26,108 bases of DNA from Lachnospiraceae bacterium (lineage in GTDB: Bacteria > Bacillota > Clostridia > Lachnospirales > Lachnospiraceae), in assembly GCA_900771955.1 (NCBI GenBank), contig CAAGPW010000276.1, positions 1 through 26,108 of the forward strand, given 5' to 3'. A program made the translations under genes and the position numbers. This document shows, piece by piece, positions 12,142 to 21,400 of the stretch (its first letter is position 1; every line of letters begins with the position of its first letter). Under the pieces are notes generated by a model, which had not been told where the DNA came from, did no database searches, and saw only the letters and a list, made by a program, of their open reading frames with translations.

Positions 12142-14292
12142 CTAGTCGACCGGTTCTGCGGGAATAAATACGCGCTCCGTATATTCCTTTGGTGCTTTCG
12201 GCACTTCCGCAACCGCTTCCCTGCAGAACTGTTCCTGTGAATTGACAAGCACCTTTCCTCTCTTGTCGATCTTTTCGTATTTTCCATCCTTATGCAGCAC
12301 ATTTGCCTTGGTGTTGTCCTCCAGTTCCACCTTTAAAATATGCATGACTTTCTTTTTTAAGGTATCGTTCTCCACAGGGAAAATGATCTCCACACGCCGA
12401 TCCAGGTTTCTCGGCATCCAGTCTGCACTTCCCATATAGATCTCTTCCTGACCATCGTTGTAAAAATAGAAAATACGACTGTGCTCCAGGAAATTTCCCA
12501 CGATGGAACGCACCTTTATATTTTCACTGATCTTCGGTATCCCGACACGCAGACAACAGATTCCGCGGACGATAAGATCGATGGATACGCCCGCTGCAGA
12601 CGCTTCATACAATGCAGCAATGATCTCCTGGTCGCAGAGGGAATTCATCTTTGCAATGATGCGTGCTTTTTTGCCCGCCCTTGCATTTTTAGTCTCACGC
12701 TGGATCAGCTTAATAAATTTCTTCCGCAGCCAGATCGGTGCAACAACAAGCTTATTCCAGCTAAGCGGCTCCGAATAACCGGAAAGCATGTTAAAGACCG
12801 CTGTGGCATCCTCTCCGATCGCCTCCGAGCAGGTAAACATACCACAGTCCGTATACAGCTTTGCCGTCGAATCATTGTAGTTTCCGGTTCCGAGATGCAC
12901 ATATCTGCGGATTCCGCCTTCCTCCCTGCGGACTACAAGAGCGATCTTGCTGTGCGTTTTAAGGCCGACAAGACCATAAATAACATGGCATCCTGCCTTT
13001 TCAAGCATTTTTGCCCATACAATGTTATTTTCCTCATCAAAACGCGCTTTTAACTCTACCAAAACCGATACCTGTTTTCCGTTCTCCGCCGCCTGCGCTA
13101 AAGATGCTATGATCGGGGAATTTCCGCTGACACGGTAGAGTGTCTGCTTGATCGCAAGCACATCCGGATCTACGGATGCCTGACGGATAAAGTCAACGAC
13201 CGGATCAAAGGTCTGATACGGATGATGCAGCAGGATATCCCCTTCGCGTATCGCATCAAAGATATTCTGTCCCGGTACGATCTGTGGCACACGCTGCGGG
13301 ATATACGGTGCATAGCGAAGTTCATCCTTATCCTTTAAACCGTACAGCTTCATCAGAAATGTAAAATCGATCGGTCCGCTGATCTTATAAATATCATCCT
13401 CTGAGGCAATATGCAGTTCTTCCTTCAGGAAATTCAAAAGCTTTTTATCGATCTTTGCCTCCACTTCAAGCCGGATCACCTCGCCCCACTGACGCATTTT
13501 GAGCTGCTTTTGGATCTCTTTTAACAGATCGGAAGCCTCATCCTCATCAATGCTCAAATCCGCATTCCGCATAATGCGGTATGGATATGCACAGATCACA
13601 TTGTAGTTTAAAAACAGCTTTGCAATATTACGCTCGATGACCTGCTCTAAAAGAATAAATGTGGTATCTCCCTCTTTTTCCGATGGGATCGGCACCAGAC
13701 GCGGCAGCACGGAAGGCACCTGAACCGTCGCAAACTCCGCATCATGCTTTGCCATACGCTTATCTGTGTTTTCTTTTTTGACGAGCAGTGCAACAATGTT
13801 CAACGTCTTGTTTCGGATAAGCGGAAATGGTCTGGATGCATCCACCGCCATCGGTGTGAGCACCGGATAAACATTATCCTCAAAATACTTGTCTACATAG
13901 GCAGCCTGCTCTTTACTAAGCTTTTCAAATTCGTCGATCACAAGGATTCCATTTGATTTCATAAGCGGAACCAGTGAACGGTTATAGGTCGTATACTGGG
14001 TCTCTACAAGCTCTCTGGTCGCCGTATTGATGGCTGAAAGCTGTTCTTCTGCAGTCATTCCTGCAATATCTTTTTTCTTATAACCTGCATGCACCATATC
14101 TTTTAAGGATGCAACACGCACCATAAAAAATTCATCCAGATTGGAGGATGTAATGCTCACAAATTTCAAACGCTCCAGCAGCGGGATCGTCTTATCCCTT
14201 GCCTCGTTCAGCACGCGCTCATCAAACTTGATCCAGCTTAATTCCCGGTTTTCAAAATATTGCGGTTTAAAATACTCTTTTGCTATTTCCAT
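12142..14292 (-). CDS. ppk: Polyphosphate kinase 1
   Basis: Makes inorganic polyphosphate from the gamma phosphate of ATP, reversibly; polyphosphate acts as a phosphate and energy store and stress factor. The 716-residue protein has the full PPK1 plan: N-terminal domain starting FENRELSWIKFDERVLNEA (13-31), head domain, and two phospholipase D-like catalytic domains. The autophosphorylated His is His447 in GLKTHSKIALVVRRE and a second conserved His is His466 in RYVHLGTGNYND; their 19-residue spacing matches the E. coli enzyme. GSADWMPRNLDRRVE (621-635) marks the second catalytic domain. The ATG at 14292 has AGGAGG upstream, just past the stop of the ppx-like gene 13 bases away. It is last in the pheA-ATPase-ppx-ppk operon. 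Very secure. Confidence 0.97.
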   Translation of the reverse strand: MEIAKEYFKPQYFENRELSWIKFDERVLNEARDKTIPLLERLKFVSITSSNLDEFFMVRVASLKDMVHAGYKKKDIAGMTAEEQLSAINTATRELVETQYTTYNRSLVPLMKSNGILVIDEFEKLSKEQAAYVDKYFEDNVYPVLTPMAVDASRPFPLIRNKTLNIVALLVKKENTDKRMAKHDAEFATVQVPSVLPRLVPIPSEKEGDTTFILLEQVIERNIAKLFLNYNVICAYPYRIMRNADLSIDEDEASDLLKEIQKQLKMRQWGEVIRLEVEAKIDKKLLNFLKEELHIASEDDIYKISGPIDFTFLMKLYGLKDKDELRYAPYIPQRVPQIVPGQNIFDAIREGDILLHHPYQTFDPVVDFIRQASVDPDVLAIKQTLYRVSGNSPIIASLAQAAENGKQVSVLVELKARFDEENNIVWAKMLEKAGCHVIYGLVGLKTHSKIALVVRREEGGIRRYVHLGTGNYNDSTAKLYTDCGMFTCSEAIGEDATAVFNMLSGYSEPLSWNKLVVAPIWLRKKFIKLIQRETKNARAGKKARIIAKMNSLCDQEIIAALYEASAAGVSIDLIVRGICCLRVGIPKISENIKVRSIVGNFLEHSRIFYFYNDGQEEIYMGSADWMPRNLDRRVEIIFPVENDTLKKKVMHILKVELEDNTKANVLHKDGKYEKIDKRGKVLVNSQEQFCREAVAEVPKAPKEYTERVFIPAEPVD

Positions 14293-14305
14293 TCTCCTGC
14301 CTCCT

Positions 14306-15838
14306 CTAGATCGTACGTTTTTCTTTTATGACCGGCTTGACACTGAAAATGCGTTCAAAGTCTCCTGCTTTCGCGTCAAAAAGCCCTTTTTCCAGTATGA
14401 TATCATCCACAGACTCGATCGTGATCACAAGCTGCTTTCCGCGCAGGGATGCCTTTACATTTTTGAATTTCTGCTTGTGGCTTCTGTCCATTGCATTGGA
14501 AACCTTTAATATTGCTGCCAGCTTTGCAACGATCATATAACTCTTCTGATCCAGTTTATCTGCCAGCTCCTCATAGTCATCCAGTGGATACGTATTATAT
14601 TTTACCGTACAGGCAACGATCTCCCGTTCCAGATGGGAAAGTCCTATGATCTCAGATGCCATGATAATCCCATATGCACACTCCGGCCCGTTTACCAGAC
14701 TCACGTATTTCCCGCAGTCATGCAAAATTGCTGCAACCTGAAGGAGCAGACGCTCTCTTTTTCCCATCCCATGTACCCGCTTCATGCTGTCATAGACAAG
14801 CGTTGCCATCTCAGTCAGTGCATCAATATGCGGTGTGTAGCCATTATAGCGCTCCGCCATATATTTGGAAGCGGAAATAACATCCTCATCAAAATCATGC
14901 TCCACCCTGATCATATTGTGCTCAAGCGCATAATCACAGGCAATACCGTCATTGATATCCGATCCCGGAACCCAGATCGACGCCGCATCCAGTTCTTCCG
15001 CAATACGTTTGTAAAGCACGATCGACGGTAAAATGAGCGGATCTGCCTCATTGGAAAGACTTAATTCCTCCGCAATTTTCCCAAGACTGTTGCGGTTCAT
15101 TTTATTTAAATATTTAACAAATTTTCCGGCATCCACGGTCGTCCGGTCCAGATTTTTCTCCAGTTTCCGGATGATCTCGGTACTGTAATCCCCCATCATG
15201 ATCAGATACTGAAGCTTATTATCCTTGAGATAAATATCCTTAAACCGCTCCAGTTCCTTATCAACCAGTTCTTTGATCAGGTCATCATAGTAGATAACAG
15301 CATTTCCAATCTCCGAAAGCTTCTCGTAAATACGCATGGTTCCAAGCAAAAGATGCTGCGTCGTGATGGCTTTTCCCTTCCGGAACAGTGTGATCTGCAG
15401 ACTTCCGCCCCCGACATCGACCACTGCTGCCCCCTTTTCGATCATCTTGTTAAATTCCGGACGTACCGCAACCGATTTATAACTGATAAAACGATGCTCG
15501 GAATTGCTTAAGACTTCCACATCCAGTTTTGTACGCAGTTTGATCTGATCGAGAATAAAAAGTTCGTTTTTGGCATCACGGACAGCTGCACTTGCACACG
15601 CCTTATACGCATCTACTTTGTAGCCCTCCATGATCTTTGTATATTCGGAAAGTACACTGCACATTTCCTCTGCCAGTTCATAACCGATATACCCTTTTGC
15701 ATATGCATCCTTGCCAAGCTCAACTCTTTTTCTGATATAATCGATCTCACGTATTTTCCGTTTGGAAGACAGCTCAAATATCTTCATGCTGATTTCATAG
15801 GAACCGATGTAAATTGCTGCAAACGTTGTAATATTCAT
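14306..15838 (-). CDS. Ppx/GppA-like phosphatase with C-terminal HD-like domain
   Basis: Member of the exopolyphosphatase/guanosine pentaphosphate phosphatase family, here 510 residues. The N-terminal actin-like half has the second phosphate loop in VVDVGGGSLQITLF (about 138-151) and an ATSALREAKN-like stretch reading ACASAAVRDAKN. The C-terminal part holds an HD-type helix bundle with ILHDCGKYVS. The first phosphate loop, normally DxGSNS, reads YIGSYE (10-15), so the conserved Asp is Tyr and the Asn is Tyr; activity may be changed. The ATG at 15838 is preferred over one at 15937 because it has GAGAGGA upstream and begins the actin-like fold, while the longer form would overlap the ATPase gene by 74 bases. 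It lies 25 bases after the ATPase gene and 13 bases before ppk, suggesting a role in polyphosphate turnover. Confidence 0.85.
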   Translation of the reverse strand: MNITTFAAIYIGSYEISMKIFELSSKRKIREIDYIRKRVELGKDAYAKGYIGYELAEEMCSVLSEYTKIMEGYKVDAYKACASAAVRDAKNELFILDQIKLRTKLDVEVLSNSEHRFISYKSVAVRPEFNKMIEKGAAVVDVGGGSLQITLFRKGKAITTQHLLLGTMRIYEKLSEIGNAVIYYDDLIKELVDKELERFKDIYLKDNKLQYLIMMGDYSTEIIRKLEKNLDRTTVDAGKFVKYLNKMNRNSLGKIAEELSLSNEADPLILPSIVLYKRIAEELDAASIWVPGSDINDGIACDYALEHNMIRVEHDFDEDVISASKYMAERYNGYTPHIDALTEMATLVYDSMKRVHGMGKRERLLLQVAAILHDCGKYVSLVNGPECAYGIIMASEIIGLSHLEREIVACTVKYNTYPLDDYEELADKLDQKSYMIVAKLAAILKVSNAMDRSHKQKFKNVKASLRGKQLVITIESVDDIILEKGLFDAKAGDFERIFSVKPVIKEKRTI

Positions 15839-15863
15839 GCTTTCATCCTCTCTGCATTTTTCT

Positions 15864-17171
15864 TCAAGCGTCCGCTCCCTGCTGCCCGAGCAGATAATTG
15901 ATGAACTGCTGCGCGGTGCGTCCGGAAAGTCCGCCATGCGAAAGTTCCCATTTGTTCGCCTCTGTGAGCAGTTCTTCCTCGCTCATATCCACATGCTGTT
16001 TTTCTGCCAGTACCTTTACAATGTTCTTAAACTCCTTCGGCGTAGGCGCTCCGAAATAAATGGATACACCGAACCTTGCCACAAGTGAGAGTTTTTCCTG
16101 TACCGTATCATTGTTGTGCAGATCATCTTCCTGCTGTGTACGGTCGCTGAATGTCTCTCTGACCAGATGCCTGCGGTTTGAAGTTGCATAGATCAGAACA
16201 TTGTCCGGCTTTTTCTCCAGTCCGCCCTCAATGACTGCCTTTAAGTATTTATATTCAATTTCAAATTCTTCAAAAGAAAGATCATCCATATAAATGATAA
16301 ATTTGTAATTCCGGTTTTTAATCTGCGCGATGACCGCGTTCAGATCCTGGAACTGATGCTTATATACTTCGATCATGCGAAGTCCGTCATCATAATATTC
16401 ATTGATGATTGCCTTGATACTGGAAGATTTTCCGGTTCCTGCATCCCCGAACAGCAGACAGTTGTTTGCCGATCTTCCCTTTACAAATGCTTCTGTATTA
16501 TCAATAAGCTTCTTTTTTGCAGACTCATAACCGACAAGATCATCCAGCTTCACATGGGCGATACGGCTGATCGGCGCGATCACAGCATTTCCATCTGCAT
16601 CATGTTCAATGCGGAATGCCTTGTGCAGCCCAAGCGTCCCGACACCAAAATCTTTGTAAAACTCCGCAACACAGGAAAGAAACTCCTGTACATCTTTTGC
16701 CTGTTCAAGCTGTCTGCTCAGGGAGATGATCCGGTCACGGATTCTCTTATTTAATATTTTCCCATTGTCCGCCGTACTGATATAGTTCTTTAATATCGCA
16801 ATATCGTCGACTTCCAGTTCTTTTTTCAGAATATCCAGATCAAAATCGAAAAAGTCCTTAAAAATGGAGAAATCGTGAAGTGCGATCTCCTCCAGGCTGC
16901 CACCGATCTTTCCACGTTTCTCGCAGGCCGTGCTGTATGCATTTTCATTGTTGATCAGAAGAAACGTCAGGAAGTTATGCCACAGATTTCCCTCAAAGCC
17001 ATGGCTGCCCGCAAGTTCCAGCAGATCATGAAAGCACTCATAAAATAAAGCCCTGATATCCGCTTTGTTATAATAGTCGTTGTTATAATTTTCTAAAATC
17101 CAGGTAAAATCATAAAATAACCTGCCGTTCTTAAAATCTTTGTATATAATCAGTTCTTTTGCACTTTTCAT
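15864..17171 (-). CDS. AAA+ ATPase of the DUF815 / COG2607 family
   Basis: Predicted ATPase with no established function. The 435-residue protein has an N-terminal helical region (1-200) followed by the AAA+ core: Walker A GDAGTGKSS (242-250), Walker B FIIYMDDLSF (291-300), a sensor-1-like TSNRRHL (330-336), and a closing SGRTAQQFINYLL segment where AAA+ lids sit. The family shape YKYLKAVIEGGLEKKPDNVLIYATSNRRHL is well kept. The ATG at 17171 has AAGGAAGG upstream. It lies 26 bases after pheA and 25 bases before the Ppx-like gene, so it is co-transcribed with them. No signal peptide or membrane segment is seen. Proteins of this family resemble loaders or remodellers, but no substrate can be named from the sequence. 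Confidence 0.85.
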   Translation of the reverse strand: MKSAKELIIYKDFKNGRLFYDFTWILENYNNDYYNKADIRALFYECFHDLLELAGSHGFEGNLWHNFLTFLLINNENAYSTACEKRGKIGGSLEEIALHDFSIFKDFFDFDLDILKKELEVDDIAILKNYISTADNGKILNKRIRDRIISLSRQLEQAKDVQEFLSCVAEFYKDFGVGTLGLHKAFRIEHDADGNAVIAPISRIAHVKLDDLVGYESAKKKLIDNTEAFVKGRSANNCLLFGDAGTGKSSSIKAIINEYYDDGLRMIEVYKHQFQDLNAVIAQIKNRNYKFIIYMDDLSFEEFEIEYKYLKAVIEGGLEKKPDNVLIYATSNRRHLVRETFSDRTQQEDDLHNNDTVQEKLSLVARFGVSIYFGAPTPKEFKNIVKVLAEKQHVDMSEEELLTEANKWELSHGGLSGRTAQQFINYLLGQQGADA

Positions 17172-17197
17172 ATCTGTTGCCTTCCTTACGCTTTGTT

Positions 17198-18328
17198 TTA
17201 ATAATTTCCCAGAATTTTCAGCTTCACAGTCTCTTCTTTCAGACCGCGGAGCGCATTCTCTACCGCACTGTCTTCCAGATTTCCAACGAAATCTATAAAG
17301 AAACGGTATTCCCAGTTTCTATCTCTGATCGGACGTGACTCAATATGGTCCATATTCAGATTATTGTAAATAAAATGGGACAATGCATGATACAGCGAAC
17401 CGCTTTCATGCGGGATCTCAAAGCAGATGCTGATCTTTTTCGCATCCCGCACATACATCTTTTTGCTCGATACGATAATAAACCGCGTACTGTTATTCGG
17501 GTTATCCTGCACACTTTCCTTTAAGATCTTTAATCCATAAATATCAGCTGTCAGTCTGCTTGCGATCGCCGCCTGATTCTTTTTCGCGTCCTCTTTGATC
17601 TTTTTTGCGGCCATCGCTGTGTTCTTGGTGCTGATGCTGTCCCAGTCACGATGCGTCTCCAAAAATCCGGCGCACTGCATCAGCCCCTGCGGATGGGAAT
17701 ATACCTGTGTGATATCCGAAAGTGCCGCATCCTTCGTGCCAAGCAGGCAGTGATCGATCTTTATGATCTGCTCTCCCACAATGCAGTTATCGTATTCCAT
17801 CAAAAGATCATAGTTCTGTGATACGATCCCGGCGGAAGAATTTTCAAGCGGAAGCACCGCATAATCGGCTTCTCCGTTCTGGATCGCCTCCATCGCATCG
17901 CGCCAGCTCTCCACATGAAAATTGTCGGTATCTCTGCCAAAAAAAGTCTCCATCGCCACCTGGGCATAGGCACCTTCCACACCCTGGAATACAATTTTTC
18001 TGTTCTCCCTCGGCAGACTGTCCACCGGCACAAAATCCGGCTTTTCCAAAATTCCATGCTCCGTCAGCATCTGATACTGCCGTTTCCGGCTCATTGCCAT
18101 GATCTGTTCAAACAGTTCAGTCACACCACATCTGGTAAATTCCGTTGTGGCAAGACCTCCTATTTTCTCCAGTTTGCTTTTTTCTCTCTCTTTATCTAAA
18201 ACCTTTTTTCCCGTACCGATCTTGTATTCTGCCACCTGTTCCGCCAGGTTCATTCTCTGCTCATAAAGCGATACGATCTTCGCATCCACAGAATCGATTT
18301 CCTTACGGATATCTTCTAAATCTCGCAT
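17198..18328 (-). CDS. pheA: Bifunctional chorismate mutase / prephenate dehydratase
   Basis: Turns chorismate into prephenate and then phenylpyruvate, the committed steps to phenylalanine. The 376-residue protein has an AroQ-type chorismate mutase domain (1-85) with IRKEID, EQRMNLAEQVAEYK and VLDKERE (43-49). Next comes the prephenate dehydratase domain (about 110-285) starting VFQGVEGAYAQVA, with PLENSSAG and the catalytic Thr281-Arg282-Phe283 in NNSTRF. A C-terminal ACT domain has GSLYHAL and ESRPIRDRNWEYRF (330-343), the usual Phe-binding feedback site. The ATG at 18328 is preferred over a GTG at 18340, since GGTGAG lies 7 bases before the ATG and the family starts there. The leader is only about 25 bases, with no room for a T-box, so control by Phe feedback is likely. 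Confidence 0.96.
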   Translation of the reverse strand: MRDLEDIRKEIDSVDAKIVSLYEQRMNLAEQVAEYKIGTGKKVLDKEREKSKLEKIGGLATTEFTRCGVTELFEQIMAMSRKRQYQMLTEHGILEKPDFVPVDSLPRENRKIVFQGVEGAYAQVAMETFFGRDTDNFHVESWRDAMEAIQNGEADYAVLPLENSSAGIVSQNYDLLMEYDNCIVGEQIIKIDHCLLGTKDAALSDITQVYSHPQGLMQCAGFLETHRDWDSISTKNTAMAAKKIKEDAKKNQAAIASRLTADIYGLKILKESVQDNPNNSTRFIIVSSKKMYVRDAKKISICFEIPHESGSLYHALSHFIYNNLNMDHIESRPIRDRNWEYRFFIDFVGNLEDSAVENALRGLKEETVKLKILGNY

Positions 18329-18359
18329 ATTTCCACTCACCCTTATCCTGTTTTATTTT

Positions 18360-18388
18360 ATATTAAAATTCCTTCTCCTATTTGTCAA
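18360..18388 (-). promoter_or_regulatory. Promoter of the pheA-ATPase-ppx-ppk operon
   Basis: On the minus strand TTGACA (18388-18383), a 17-base spacer and TAATAT (18365-18360), close to the sigma-A consensus. It sits in the 77-base gap after polC; no terminator for polC is visible, so readthrough from upstream could add to expression. Predicted start near 18353. Confidence 0.85.
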
Positions 18389-18405
18389 TGAACAAAACCG
18401 TCTCC

Positions 18406-21400
18406 TTAAGAAAAGTCGAATAAGGACAACTGGTTGGATTCCGGCAGCCCCTCGAGCAGTCCGAGATCCGACATAAGCTCAATCGCGGTCTTCGTTGCCT
18501 TGGTACGCTGTCTGAAATCATCCTTTGAAAGAAATTTTCCGTCTTTTGCAGCCTCAACGACCTGCTCGGCAGCTTTGCCGCCCAGACCTTCTATCGTATT
18601 TAACGCCGGCATCAGCTTTCCGTCAATGATCTGGAAATAACGGTCGCTGGCGCGGTAGATATCCACCGGCATAAATTCATAACCTCTTGCGTACATTTCC
18701 TGCACAATACGCATATCACGATAAACATCCTGTTCCTTTTTGGATAAGGTGTCTTTACGTTTTTCATAATCATGCATAAAGTAATTTAATTTGTCCTTGC
18801 CCTGACACATCAGTTCATAGTTAAAGCCGGTCGCACGGATGGAAAAATATGCCGCATAATAGGCAAGCGGATAGAACACCTTACAATAGGCGATACGCCA
18901 TGCCATCATAACGTAAGCAGCCGCATGCGCCTTCGGGAACATGTACTTGATCTTTTTACATGACCAGATGTACCAGTCCGGCACACCGTGTTCAAGCATT
19001 AACGTCTCCCACTCCGGCTTTAAGCCCTTACCCTTTCGCACGGACTCCATGATCGTAAACGCAGTCTCACTCTCCAGTCCCATACTGATCAGATAGATCA
19101 TAATATCGTCACGCGTACAGATTGCCGTGGAAATCGTTGCTTTCCCCTCTTTGATCAGTGTCTGCGCATTGCCGAGCCATACATCCGTACCGTGGGACAG
19201 TCCGGATATCCGCACCAGATCTGAAAATTCCGTCGGTTTGGTATCCATGAGCATCCCCATTGCAAAATCAGTACCAAACTCCGGAATACCGAGTGCTCCG
19301 AGCTGGCAGCCGTTTATGTCATCCGGCGTGACCTGAATGGCATTTGTATTCTGGAACAGTGACATGACCGCCTTGTCATCAAGTGGTATCGTTCTTGCGT
19401 TTAATCCGGTGAGATCTTCCAGCATACGGATCATTGTCGGATCGTCGTGCCCCAGTATATCAAGCTTTAACAGGTTGTGGTCAATGGAATGGTATTCAAA
19501 GTGTGTCGTGATCGTATCCGTTGTCATATCGTTTGCCGGATGCTGGATCGGCGTAAACGAATAGATTTCCTCGCCGACCGGAAGTACCACGATACCACCC
19601 GGATGCTGACCGGTTGTCCGTCGTATGCCGACACACCCCTGCACAATACGGTCAATCTCACAGTTCCGCTTGTGGACACCGCGTTCCTCATAATAATTTT
19701 TCACATAACCAAATGCAGTCTTATCCGCCAGTGTACCGATCGTTCCGGCACGGAAGGTCTGTCCTGCACCAAAAATAACCTCGGTATATTTATGCGCCTT
19801 ACTCTGATAATCTCCGGAAAAGTTCAGATCAATATCCGGCTCTTTGTTTCCTTTAAAGCCAAGGAAGGTCTCAAACGGAATATCAAACCCATCCTTTTTT
19901 AACAGCTTGCCGCACTTCGGACAGATCTTATCCGGCATATCACAGCCTGCACGACCGGAATACGCCTTTACATCTTCCGAATCAAAATCAGAATAATGGC
20001 AGTTCTCGCAGTAATAATGCGGATGCAGCGGGTTTACCTCCGTGATACCGGACATGGTCGCCACGAAAGAAGAACCGACCGATCCACGGGAACCTACCAG
20101 ATAACCATCCTCATTGGATTTCCACACCAGCTTCTGGGCAATGATATACATAACTGCATATCCATTGGAAATAATGGAGTTCAGTTCACGTTCCAGCCGT
20201 TCTTTTACCAGCGGCGGAAGTTCCTCTCCATACATCTCATGTGCCTTGTTATAACAAATGTCACGCAGCATCTGATCGGAATTTTCAATGACCGGCGGGC
20301 ACTTGTCCGGACGAACCGGAGAAATACGCTCACACATATCCGCGATCTTATTGGGATTGGTAATAACGATCTCCTCCGCCTTTTCGCTGCCAAGATATGT
20401 AAACTCCTTTAACATTTCCTCTGTTGTTCGCAAATACAGCGGTGCCTGGTCGTCTGCATCCTTAAAACCGTTTCCGGCAAGGATGATTCTGCGGTAAACT
20501 TCATCTTCGGGATCGAGGAAATGCACATCACAGGTGGCAACTACAAGTTTGTGAAATTCTTCACCAAGTGCCACAATTTTACGATTGATGTCCTGCAGTT
20601 CCTCGATCGAACTGACCGGAGATTTTTCATCCCTCAGCATGAACATGTTATTGCCAAGCGGCTGGATTTCCAGATAATCATAAAAGTTGACCAGCCTTGC
20701 AATTTCCTCGTTTGGACGCCCAAGGAGGATTGCCTGATAGAGCTCTCCCGCTTCGCAGGCGGAACCAAGTAAAATTCCCTCCCGGTATTTTACAAATTCG
20801 CTCTTTGGAATCTTGGGGCGCTTATTAAAATAAGTAAGGTGGGATAAAGACACCAGCTTGTAGAGGTTCACCCTTCCGATATCGTTTGTGGCAAGCATGA
20901 TGGCATGGAATGACTTCATCTTGCGCACGCTCTCCTTGTCAATGTTTCCCTCCGCATTGACCTCATCCAGCGTATGTATGCCGCGTTCTTTTAGCATCTC
21001 AATAAATTTGAGGAAAATATCTGCGGTACATGCTGCATCATCCACCGCCCGGTGATGGTTACCGAGATGTACACCGATCGCTTTTGCCACGGTATCCAGA
21101 CGGAACCGGTTTAAGTTTGGCAGCAGTAACTGTGCTAACGTCATGGTATCTCCGATCGTAAAATCATACGGTATACCCTGCCTGTCACAGTTTTTTTTGA
21201 TAAAGCTCATATCAAATTCCGCATTGTGTGCAACCATGATCGAACCCTCACAGAATTTCATGAATTCCGGCAGGATCTCCTCGATCGTTGGCGCATCGAT
21301 CACCATATCATCGCGGATGCTCGTAAGCTCTTCAATTTTATAGGGAATCGGTTCTTTCGGGTTGACAAATGTGGAAAACCGATCCACGATCTCGCCGTTT

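Noticed and set aside
15839..15937. 33-residue N-terminal extension of the Ppx-like protein
   Set aside because: It would overlap the ATPase gene by 74 bases and adds residues unlike the family; the ATG at 15838 has a good ribosome site.
18341..18405. T-box or Phe attenuator in front of pheA
   Set aside because: The promoter lies about 25 bases before the start codon, leaving no room for a T-box or leader peptide.
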